Source: Geomonas azotofigens | GTDB lineage: Bacteria; Desulfobacterota; Desulfuromonadia; Geobacterales; Geobacteraceae | Direction of reading: 5' to 3' | DNA: 64,000 nt | NCBI RefSeq assembly: GCF_018919395.1 | Contig: NZ_JAHLME010000003.1 | Coordinates: 310,001 to 374,000, forward strand | Part shown: positions 40,912 through 50,585 of the stretch, piece by piece | Numbering within the stretch: the first letter of the stretch is position 1 | Layout: every line of letters begins with the position of its first letter | Position numbers and translations under genes: made by a program | Notes under the pieces: model-generated | The model's database searches: none | What the model saw: the letters and a program-made list of their open reading frames with translations, nothing else | Told to the model about the DNA's origin: nothing

Positions 40912-41654
40912 CGCGGGATGTCAGCCTCCCGAGTTGCAGGTTCCTGTTGCAGGCAAAACATCAAACACAGGTTTTCGTTGGCGGGGCTGGAGCGGTGACG
41001 GCCACCGTCAACTCGCTTGCTGATCCCGGCAGGTTGAGAGCTGGAAAGCCGAAAGAACCTGAAGTATCGGCCGCGCGTAGCCGTCCTTCAGGCAAACTAT
41101 TAACCCCTCAGCGCGAAAAGTCATGCACGGAAGTCATCAACCAATGGTGGACCATACCAAGCCCCTCCGGTAAGCCTTAGTTTCCAAGATCCCGTCTCCG
41201 CTTCCGCCTCCGCTCCAGCTACGCCGCTCCCCCGAAAAACGGCTTCCTTCACAACACCGTTCCCCCGGCTGCCGTCCCCGCAGGCTGACAGGTATTATTG
41301 GGAAAATATAATTGTGTGTATTCCGCATTGTCATAGGCTGAGGTGTTCTTACTCACGGGCAAAACTAATGGCTGATTGTAAAAAAATGAACATGTGAAAA
41401 ACTTTACAGTTGATCCTAAGCCACTGTCTCTGTTCCATTAACTTGCGTTTCTGATCCAGTGACTGTAAAAAAATGAACAGTTGGTGTTGTCTAATAATTC
41501 GACCTAATACGAAATAACTCGTCGGTTCCATTATCATTTTCGTGTATGGGCAATTTGGCGCAGTTTTTGTTAAGTAAGAGTTTTCTGATCATCCCGGCAC
41601 CACACATTCCAGCCACCGCAAAACGGCAAGAGGCTAGGAGGCAAAGGAGAGTAC
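40912..41654. other. Intergenic region with structured and repeated elements
   Basis: About 740 bp without a convincing gene. Seen: a hairpin with stem CCTGAAG/CTTCAGG (41058-41092) enclosing an inner CGGC/GCCG stem, and two copies of a 19-bp motif containing TGTAAAAAAATGAACA (41374-41392 and 41461-41479, one mismatch) within 300 bp of the cargo operon's start. These could be regulatory sites for the cargo operon; no family is recognised. Confidence 0.5.
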
Positions 41655-44261
41655 ATGAAAGATATAGGGTATTCAATAAGGGTTCTTGCGCTGTCCCTTC
41701 TTCTGATTGTATTGACTGCGGTGTCAGCTTTCGCTGTTGACAGCGACGGTGATGGTATTGATGATAGTACCGATAACTGCCAAACTGTGTACAACCAGGA
41801 TCAGCTTGATAGCAATGGTGACGGTGTCGGAGATGCCTGTACCAGATCGTTCTGCGTTACTAGCAGTGCAGAGCTCCAGGAAGTGCTAACTTCCGCTGTG
41901 ACAGACAACAGACATGACATAATCATGCTTGAACAGGGGATGTACGCGGTCCCCGACTCCAGCGGTTTCTTCGCAAATTTGGAAGACGCATACGGGATAA
42001 CTCTGTCAGGAGGTTATTTCGACGGATGCCGGAAGAGAGAACTCAATCCCGCTAACACTGTTCTCTATGACCCCACCTCTTCAAAAGGTATCCTCGGAAT
42101 CAATAGAGACAACAACACCTGGGTGCCCTATGCGTCCAAAGTTGTTGTAGACGGACTGACCATCAGGTCTGGGACTTCTGGCGTCGGCCTTGACGATTGT
42201 GCATATGAGGTCGTGTTTGCAAATAACATCCTCTCGGGGAACGGAGCATCTGGCTCCTTGATGTCCGGTAAACTTTCTATTAAGGACAACGTAATAACTG
42301 AAAATCACGACACCATTAGGGGGATTGGACTGCTGGTCATTGGGTATTACGATTTGCTCATGTCTAAGAACGTTATAACACGTAATACGGTCTCCAGCCG
42401 CGGTGGGCGTGGGGCAGGAGTAGAGATCTGGAATTCCGGGAACGTGTCTCTTTTGGACAACGTTGTTGCGGGGAACACACTCAACGGGTTGAGTGGCTAC
42501 GGGTATGGAGCCGGTGTTTACTCCCAATCGACCAATCTTACATTGATCAATAATACCTTCACGAATAACACTGTAAGCACTTATAACCCAATCGGCCAAG
42601 GCGGAGGTATTTTCTATATTGTCGATGGCGCCGCTAATTTTTACAACAACACCATATGGGGGAACTCAGCCTCAGAAGGTGGAGATATATTTGATTCCTC
42701 AAGTGTGCCAAGAACGAATGCTTTCTATAACAACTTCACCCCGTTAAAAGCGCAGGTCATGTTGCAAACACAGGGGAGTAACATAAATGTCGACCCTCTG
42801 TTTGTAAACTCCACAACAGGCGATTATCGTCTCACTACGAGTTCACCTCTGATCAACAAGGGGAGCAATGCCGCCCCTTCTCTGCCTGTGGAAGATCTTT
42901 CTGGGCATCCCAGAATAGCGGAGGGTATCGCTGACATTGGCGCATACGAGAACAATCCTATTACTGCCTCATTCAGTGCTACGCCGCTTAAAGGCCTGTC
43001 GCCGCTAATGGTGAACTTCACGGACCTCTCTCGCTCAAACAAGGGGGCGATTGTCGCATGGTCGTGGGATTTCAACAATGACGGTATTACGGACTCCACC
43101 GAAAGGAATCCTTCGTTTCTTTACAGCGGAACTGGCAATTACACCGTTCGTTTGACCGTAACCGACGTAAGTGGCGCCGTGAACACCACCTCGAAGGAAG
43201 GATACATAGCTATTGGAGATACTACTGATAGCGATGGTGACGGTGTCATAGACGTCTTGGACAACTGCCCCCATACCTACAACCCGCAGCAGATAGATCT
43301 TGATGGTGACGGGATAGGAGATGTTTGCCAAAGCCACACTCTATTGACTCAAGCCATGTCATGTACTGGTCTCAAATCTCAGACCGCTATGGATATCAGT
43401 CCCGTTGATCAAACTGCTCTTTTGAAGGACGGCCTCACAAGCCAAGGCGTCATCATACAAAAAAGTAAAGGAATTTTCGATATTCTCAGCTTACGGGCAA
43501 ACATCGACTCGACTAAACTTTCTGCAGCTGCTTTGAATCTGTACGTCAGCCAAGGGACCTCTGTTGTAGTCACGGTATATGCTTACGCTGCGGACGGTCT
43601 TTCCGTGCAAGCAACCGCACTGTCATTCACCGTCAGCACAGGATGGAACAAGCTAAATATTACCCCCATCCTCCACCTGATGGATGGGTTCGGCTTTATG
43701 AAAATAAGGATTGTAACGACAGGGAATTTTGGCGTTTCGGAGGCATATTTCTCAGAGGCTGTTGATGAACAAGAAATATCCGTAACTCCGTCAAAACTCG
43801 ACTTCGGCTCAATTGAAGTCGGCACCTCAAAAGTCCTCAATCTCACTGTTTCAAATGCAGGAAAAGGTAATCTGAAAATAGTGAAAATAGTGCCGCCGGC
43901 TGTACCGTTTACGGTCACATCGGATGGTTGTACCGGAATTGTCCTTCCCTCCTTGGCAACCTGCTCTGTGGCAGTTAGTTTTACCCACGCTTCTGCTGGT
44001 ACTCACTTCGACTCCCTACAAATACTCTCGAGCGATGAAGATCATTCCACCCTCCGTGTTCGGCTCACCGCCATACACGAGCCAGCGGACTTAACCGTGA
44101 CCGTGACAGAGGGTGATCCTACCGGCCTTTACTACAAGCTTGGAGGGGTTCAGGTGACTGTGACAGATCCTGTAGGTCCAATCATGAAAGCAACATGGGA
44201 CACGAATTCTATGGGGGGGGGGTACGCCGACTTTTATGGTCTTACTCCCGGTGCTTTTTAG
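41655..44261 (+). pseudogene. Giant secreted multi-domain protein, part 1 (ends at premature amber codon)
   Basis: 868 codons before an in-frame TAG at 44259-44261. The domains are: a signal peptide (VLALSLLLIVLTAVSAFA); a thrombospondin type-3-like calcium repeat (DSDGDGIDDSTDNC ... SNGDGVGDAC); a parallel beta-helix with an anchor-Q-like end (SPLINKGSNAAPSLPVEDLSG); a PKD domain (WSWDFNNDGITDSTERNPSF); a second TSP3 repeat; an ASH/choice-of-anchor-D-like domain (KLDFGSIEVGTSKVLNLTVS); and the start of a carboxypeptidase-regulatory-like domain. The frame stays open and homologous on both sides of the TAG, so this is the first half of one ~1744-codon gene. It heads the island cargo operon. 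AAGGAGA precedes the ATG. Confidence 0.8.
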
Positions 44262-44309
44262 GTCACCTGTCAGAAAGAGGGATACTCCAGAAAGAGTGTC
44301 AGTGGCGTA

Positions 44310-46889
44310 TTGCAAAGCGGACAGAATACCGCAGTTGTCTCGATGGCAAGAATGTGGCCGGTCTCGGTCAGCATTGCATCGCCACAAGACGGGGCTGTTG
44401 TCAACACCTCTTCAATCACCGTCAGCGGCAGCGTTAACAATAATGCCCAAGTCACCGTCAACGGAGTTCAGGCCTCTGTTGTCAACGGATCGTACAGTGT
44501 ATCGATAGCACTGATTGAAGGAGCTAATACGATAACTGTCCAGGCAAAGGACCAGGATGATCAAGTAGCTAGCCAAAGCATTAACGTGACCTGCATTATT
44601 AGTGGGAACATTATCGGCACCGTTACCAACTCATTGAGCGGCTCGGCGCTGCCATCGGCAACCGTATCCGTTACCGATTCCGCAAACGGACTTCACACTG
44701 CTGTTTCCACCGGCGACGGCAAATTTACCATTACAGGGATCCCGTTAGGGAGCTTTCGAGGAAATGTAACCAAGGATGGATATGCTACATATACTTTTTC
44801 AGGGACGATCACGCCCGGCGGAACAGTAACCATCAATGCTGGCATGGCGCCAATACTCCCCATAATAAGTGCCGCAACAGCAAACTCCTCAACCGTTGAC
44901 TCGGCGATCATCTCGTGGACCACCGATCAACCAGCCGGCAGCCTGGTGGAATACGGTGCAACCGTAGGCTACGGTAACACGGCAACTGACGGGGCACTGG
45001 TGACGAATCACGTTGTTACCATTTCCGGGCTCGTTTCTGCCACCGCGTACCATTTTCGGGTATCCTCGACAAACCAGAACGGTTTTACTTCGACATCGGG
45101 AGACTTGACCTTCACGACACCGCAGTTTACCGCCAAGACGCTTGGCGATTTCGGCAACGTGACTGTGATGGAGGTGACTGGAAACTACGACATCAACAAG
45201 GGGGACGGGACCTTGAACGTCCTCCCACGTCAGGAGATCGCCAAGGAGTACTTCCGCACGCACGCGGACGCCGTTGATTTCCTGGTTATCCTCTCCAACT
45301 TCGATTACGCTATGCCCGACTCTGAGGCCAAGGGGTTCTATCTGGGCGTTAAGAATGACACTCAGGGAATAGGGCAGGCCCTCTTCGACAACTCCCCCTC
45401 ATTCGGAAGCGCCGGCAAGCTTTACGGCACCATCGACCTGGGGAACGTAACGGCGCTCGCGGCGAACCCGTACGGGCCGAAACTTGACGAGACGATCATC
45501 ACCCTTAACCACGAACTGATGCACCGCTTCGGTGCGTACGTCCGATTCAAGAACCCGGATGGCAGCTTGAATGATGCTCTCCTCGGGCGCGACGCGGCGC
45601 ATTGGAGCTACCTCCTCGATACCCAAGGCTCCGTCATGTACGGCAACGGCTGGAGGGACAACGGCGACGGCACCTACACCTCCACGGCCATGCAAAACGG
45701 CTTCAGCCCGCTGGACCTGTACCTCATGGGTATGATCCCGAAGGAGCAGGTGTCGCCCATGCTTTTGATTGAGAATCCCAGCATCGACAAAAATCAGATT
45801 CCGCAACTAGGTGCTAAGGTTACGGGAACGGCAAAAACGGTAACTGTAGACGATATCATTGCAGCAGAGGGCACACGTATTCCCGATGCTAGCGTGTCAC
45901 GGAAGTCATTCAAGGTGGGATTTGTGTTGCTCATGACGCCAGGAGGCACCACCACAACTGCGACCGCCGCTATCGAAACCTTGAGAACAGCATGGGCTGG
46001 AAAACTTGCCGAACTGACCCGGAGGGGCGGCAGCATTGAGGGGGTAGTGCCGAGCCTGACTGTGCAGATTGAAGCACCACTCGAAAACGCCACTGTCACT
46101 GGTCGGGATTGCGCTGTAAGCGGCACGGTCATCAACTCAACCGGCGCTGAGACAGGCATTATGGTCAACGGTATTCCTGCCACCATCAGCGGCAGCCGCT
46201 TCATCGCCAATCATGTTCCTTTGGTAGAAGGTACCAACTCAATCCAGATCAAGGCCACCGATGCCAATGGGCTGACTACTACGCAAAGCCGGAGCGTCAC
46301 GGCCCAAATCGGCAATTATCTCCGCGTCATTTCCAATATCGAATCCGGCACGGCACCGTTGGATATATCAATCCGGTTGGACGGCAATTTCGTCATTGCC
46401 AATCCGACGGTCGGCGTTGCCGGGCCAGTGCCAGTCTTACTAACACCTAGATCGGGTCCTGCAGAATTTACCGCGAATTTCACAGTCGAGGGGACCTACA
46501 CCATCACCGCCAGTGCGCTTGGGCCGGACGGGCAGATGTACACAAGCTCAGGGAGCATTACGGTCATGAGCAGGTCGCAGCTTGAGGTGCTATTGCAAGG
46601 GAAATGGGAAGGGATGAAGTCAAAGCTGATGGCGAAGGATGTGGAAGGGGCTGTAGCGCATCTCCTAACATCAGCGCAAAATGCTTACCGGACCGGCTTT
46701 ACTGCTTATGTGGACAAGCTACCGCTTTTGGCTCAAGATCTGCCGTCAATTGAACTGGTTTACGCTTCCGAACAACGAGCGAAGGCACGCTTGTTTCGTG
46801 AAGAAACAGTCAAAGGGCAGAAGGTGGTGATCGGCTATCCGGTGTATTACATCCAGGAGGACGGAACGTGGAAGCTGGTCAATTTTTAG
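44310..46889 (+). pseudogene. Giant secreted multi-domain protein, part 2 (HExxH domain; same frame as part 1)
   Basis: The same reading frame continues directly after the TAG at 44259 (VTCQKEGYSRKSVSGVLQSG), completing the interrupted regulatory-like domain. 44310 is only the first ATG after the break. Then follow an Ig-like repeat (VSIASPQDGAVVNTSSITVS), a carboxypeptidase-regulatory-like domain (GTVTNSLSGSALPSATVSV), an FnIII domain and a domain with the zinc-peptidase motif NHELMHRFG (HExxH). After that come another Ig-like domain and a C-terminal segment ending at 46889. The part lacks its own signal peptide, so on its own it would not be exported. Function: probably a large secreted metalloprotease or matrix protein, now interrupted unless the amber codon is read through. 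Confidence 0.75.
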
Positions 46890-47452
46890 CTGTTGCTGGC
46901 AAGTACATACGCAAGCTGTTTCTTGCTGCACTATTCTTTTCTTGCGCAGGCTGTGTCAGCTTTGTGCGGGTAGACGGCCCGTATGAAGGATGGGTCATAG
47001 ATGCGGTTACGAAAAAGCCGGTGGAGGGGGTAGTCGTTCATGGCGACTGGTACAAGGTCTGGGGCACGGTAGGTGGCGCCTCCAGCAAATGGTATGACAG
47101 CGCCGAGACGCTGACGGACCGAAACGGCGCGTTCAAAATTCCAGGAAAAGGCTTGCTGCTTCTTAGCAATCTTGACGAACTCCATTTGACGATCTTCAAG
47201 GCGGGGTACAAGCAATGGCCACCAAATTCTTGGTCCGGTCTCAAGGGGCAGTGGCCAAATGATGAGGTAGCTTGGGAAGGGGACCGTCCGACTTTCCGGC
47301 TGAAAGGATTGAGTATGGAAGAGCGCAGAAAGAGCTTTGTCACCATGCCAGTTGGAGTGTCAGGCAAAAAACTTGATTTGATGAAACGTGAGAGTAACAA
47401 AGAAAATATTGAGCTAGGGCTACCCTCAGACACTTTATACACCTTGGAGTGA
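46868..47452 (+). CDS. Lipoprotein with carboxypeptidase-regulatory-like domain
   Basis: 194 residues. The N-terminus KLFLAALFFSCAGC is a lipoprotein-type signal, although the lipobox (S-C-A-G-C) is not canonical. Then comes a carboxypeptidase-regulatory-like beta sandwich: YEGWVIDAVTKKPVEGVVV ... ETLTDRNGAFKIPGKG ... LTIFKAGYKQW. The C-terminal ~50 residues are polar. A GTG start at 46868 is chosen because AGGAGG lies seven bases upstream; it overlaps the end of the giant gene by 22 bp, implying translational coupling. Its stop overlaps the site of the next gene. Probably an envelope-anchored partner of the secreted cargo proteins; no enzyme motif seen. Confidence 0.72.
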   Translation: MEAGQFLAVAGKYIRKLFLAALFFSCAGCVSFVRVDGPYEGWVIDAVTKKPVEGVVVHGDWYKVWGTVGGASSKWYDSAETLTDRNGAFKIPGKGLLLLSNLDELHLTIFKAGYKQWPPNSWSGLKGQWPNDEVAWEGDRPTFRLKGLSMEERRKSFVTMPVGVSGKKLDLMKRESNKENIELGLPSDTLYTLE

Positions 47453-47454
47453 TT

Positions 47455-50019
47455 ATGAAATCATTTTTTTATTGCGTAGCTGTAATGGCGATATTCATTG
47501 CCGGCAATTCGTATGGGTGGAACGACATCGAAACGCATCCCACCCTTTCGCAATATGCTGCTACTAGAGTCTTTGATAACGATTTCCTTAATATTTCCTT
47601 TCGACAAGGGGGAGTTGAACGAACAGTGAGGGATTGGATCCGCGAAGGGGCCGAACGGGAGGATGACTGGGCATGGTACTGGCCACCCACTGCCCGCTCG
47701 GGTAACCACTTTCATGCGCCGAACCGGTCACTGAACCGGACGGGGTGGCGGGAGACCTCCGGAATGTCGACACCTCTATGGGCACAGGATAAAACAGAAC
47801 AGGAGAAATTCTTTGGGGGAGATTGGTCGTGGGGAACGGTGCGGGATCATCTTTACAACTATGTCACCGCCACTAGCAAAGAAGCAGAGGATGACAACCT
47901 GGTCAAGATGCTCAAGGGACTCGGTTACCAGATGCACTTGGTACAGGACATGTCCCAGCCGAACCATGTGCGGGACGATACCCATATACCCGATGGCTTT
48001 GGCTGGAAATGGATAGTCAACGGATTTGAGACCTGGGCTAAAGACAACGATATAAAAGTGATTCGAGAGCAAATACTGGATAAGAAGGATGCTGTCGGCG
48101 AAAATGTGTATCCTGTTCCAGAAGTTCAGGTTGATCTTACTAAGCTGTTCAATGATGATCCAACCAAGGCGCCTGTAGCCAGGTTGTCCGATACCCGCGA
48201 AGGAATGGATGTATTGGTTAAGGATGCAGCCAATAATCCTATTTCTTATGTTATTACGCCATCTACCTCGCTTTCCCAAGGGTTGGCTCAATATACTAAC
48301 AGCAACTTTTTCTCGGAGAGTACCGCCTTTGCCGCTGACCGCTATGCACCGACCGAAACGCGCTATCACTTCCCATACCCGCGGAAGAGTGAAACGAATT
48401 TGCAGGATTTCATTGATAACTATCTTGACCCCGTGGTGCGAACCGATGTTGACGGGAAGAGTTATAAGACCTTCCAGATTGCCAAGCAGAACACAACCGG
48501 TGAACCTCTCAACTGCCTAACCATGCCCGGCCCCAACACTCTTAAATTCTTTGAGGAGTATGGAGGGGAAGGAGGGATGTTTTACAGTTCGTTTCGTCTT
48601 GATGAAAGCTGTATGAAGGAATACGCAGAAAAACTGATTCCTCGCACGGTAGGCTATTCAGCAGCCATGCTGAACTATTTTTTAAGGGGAAATCTGACCG
48701 TCACGGTTCCGCAAGACATGCTACCCACCAGTAAGCAAATCCGCCTAAATGTCCGCAACAACACGCAGACGGGTGAAGCCATGAATGGTGGCTCGGTCGA
48801 TCTAATGGTTATCTTCAGGCAGTACAAGAAAAATGGCACCGCATCAGCTGGAACACTTGTGCCTGACGGCGATTATATATTCCGTAAGTACTCGCTTAGG
48901 GGGTGCACAAGAGAAAATCCTGTTTGTACGATCGACACATCCGGCACATCACTCGATTTTGATTTGTCTAATGATCCGCTACCGCCATTGGCCCGGGATG
49001 TCTCTCTGATTGTTGTATACCGAGGCCGACTCGGCAATGAACCGGATGCTGTGGCCTATGAGCAGATATTCCTGGATGGTGTTGCTGGCGATCTGGATAT
49101 TTCACTACCGCCACGTGGCGTCTATGCTTCGGTGAGTGGAGAGAGCACGGCAAAGACCTTCAATGATTTTGCTTTGACTGCAAAGAACACATCGCCCACT
49201 GCCACTGGTCCCGGGAGCACAGAGTTGCTGGTGATTTTTCGTGACGCCTTGGGCAATCCTTTCCTGTCTCAGCCCGTTGATTCTTCTCCTGAAATCAAAT
49301 ATGCAAGTGCGACCGTTGCAGATCAGTCCTCTATTCCGGCGAATGGTGCTGCCGAGTTGCTATTCTCCTTGGCAAATGCGCAGATTCCGGTAACTGCAAC
49401 GGATGTGTATGTATATCTGATCCATACTGCGCAAGATGGTACGACTGTTCATGGCTATCGCGACATCTCCGAACCAACACCGGTCGACATCTTCAACAAC
49501 ACCGATTTCGTCTGCCTGCAGAATGAATGGCACCCTGCGGGAGAGCCGTCTACGATCACTTTGGCTGACCAACTAGGTAATCACAACGGAAGCGACGATG
49601 ATATTGATGCCTTCAGACACGATCTTGCCAATATCTATTACGAACTGACGTCGCAGGCTCAACCGGTCACTGTCTCTGCAACTGATTATACATTCTTCGA
49701 ACCGGGGTCTGTTGCCCCTGCAACCGTCAAGCGTCTGGGGTTTGTCCTCACAGATTATGCGTTACAGTACAGTTCCATGCGCGACTTCGTTCATATCGAT
49801 CCAAATGACGGGTGGATTGGAGGCGTCGGTACTGTCGCCACCCTCGAACCGGGCATGGGTGTCAGAAACCAGACCGATGCAAGTGGGAAATATACCTATC
49901 CCCTTATGTACAATATGCGCGGGAAGCCGATGTGGGGGAGCACCGGCACGATATATGGGAATGGGAAGTTACCGGTTAACTCGACCTGCGACTGGTCGCT
50001 ACTGCCCGTTGTTCCATAA
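47455..50019 (+). CDS. Secreted protein with zinc-phospholipase C / S1-P1-like N-terminal domain
   Basis: 854 residues. A short signal peptide ends near SYG, immediately before WNDIETHPTL, as in zinc phospholipases C where the mature Trp1 binds zinc. Later ligands are visible in GNHFHAPN and in MHLVQDMSQPNHVRDD, which keeps the H-x3-D-x5-H spacing of that family; the last H-x3-E pair is not obvious (VNGFETW). The C-terminal ~500 residues are beta-rich and unassigned. Activity on phospholipids or nucleic acids is a family-based inference. TTGGAG precedes the ATG at 47455, which lies just after the lipoprotein stop, so it is the third gene of the cargo operon. Confidence 0.72.
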   Translation: MKSFFYCVAVMAIFIAGNSYGWNDIETHPTLSQYAATRVFDNDFLNISFRQGGVERTVRDWIREGAEREDDWAWYWPPTARSGNHFHAPNRSLNRTGWRETSGMSTPLWAQDKTEQEKFFGGDWSWGTVRDHLYNYVTATSKEAEDDNLVKMLKGLGYQMHLVQDMSQPNHVRDDTHIPDGFGWKWIVNGFETWAKDNDIKVIREQILDKKDAVGENVYPVPEVQVDLTKLFNDDPTKAPVARLSDTREGMDVLVKDAANNPISYVITPSTSLSQGLAQYTNSNFFSESTAFAADRYAPTETRYHFPYPRKSETNLQDFIDNYLDPVVRTDVDGKSYKTFQIAKQNTTGEPLNCLTMPGPNTLKFFEEYGGEGGMFYSSFRLDESCMKEYAEKLIPRTVGYSAAMLNYFLRGNLTVTVPQDMLPTSKQIRLNVRNNTQTGEAMNGGSVDLMVIFRQYKKNGTASAGTLVPDGDYIFRKYSLRGCTRENPVCTIDTSGTSLDFDLSNDPLPPLARDVSLIVVYRGRLGNEPDAVAYEQIFLDGVAGDLDISLPPRGVYASVSGESTAKTFNDFALTAKNTSPTATGPGSTELLVIFRDALGNPFLSQPVDSSPEIKYASATVADQSSIPANGAAELLFSLANAQIPVTATDVYVYLIHTAQDGTTVHGYRDISEPTPVDIFNNTDFVCLQNEWHPAGEPSTITLADQLGNHNGSDDDIDAFRHDLANIYYELTSQAQPVTVSATDYTFFEPGSVAPATVKRLGFVLTDYALQYSSMRDFVHIDPNDGWIGGVGTVATLEPGMGVRNQTDASGKYTYPLMYNMRGKPMWGSTGTIYGNGKLPVNSTCDWSLLPVVP

Positions 50020-50585
50020 GTACCCCACACCTTGCAAAGGCGTTTGACCCGGCTTGATCGGCCAGCCGTCATGAAAGTATCTCCGCAATAACGCTGCAAT
50101 TGAGACTCATCCCTCCTCTCCTTAGAGGAAGAAGGGGGCTTAACCACTGAACACGAGAAAACTAATGGCATCTTTTATGGGCAAGGACTTGTCCTACCGG
50201 ATTACAAATGGATCGTTATATAGGGTGGCGACCCGAGGGTGGTCTAGAGAGTTCAGCAGCCAAATTGGAAGGGCCCCTTGGGCGGCCCTTCCAATTGAAA
50301 GCGAGGAACCGTGCATAAAGCGGCCACCAATACGGGAGCGCCTGGGGGGATGCAGCCCTCCCGACAACCCTAATGAGCGCCTGACCCAACTCAATCTGAC
50401 CTTGGAAGGTTTGACCGCTTCGGTCAGTTTTCTGCGCGGGATTGGGGCGGCTATTGGTTGCCAAGCCGGTGAGGAACGAGAAGCCTCTTTTCGGCGGCGA
50501 TCTGGTCTGCACCCATATCTTCCTGTGGGGGCAGAGAAGCTCGCCCGTTGTATGCCGTTTTCACGGGGGGACTTTGGTGTCTTGA
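50020..50585. other. Convergent intergenic region with 13-bp hairpin
   Basis: About 570 bp between the cargo operon and traI. A 13-bp perfect stem (AATTGGAAGGGCC with its complement, 50263-50296) may terminate transcription in both directions, though no T run follows. An open frame across 50165-50665 has no family resemblance and overlaps traI antisense, so I do not call it a gene. Confidence 0.55.

Noticed and set aside
41655..44310. A frameshift at the G10 tract (44213-44222) as the cause of the split gene
   Set aside because: The same frame reads sensibly on both sides of the tract and after the TAG, so a base substitution explains the break better than slippage.
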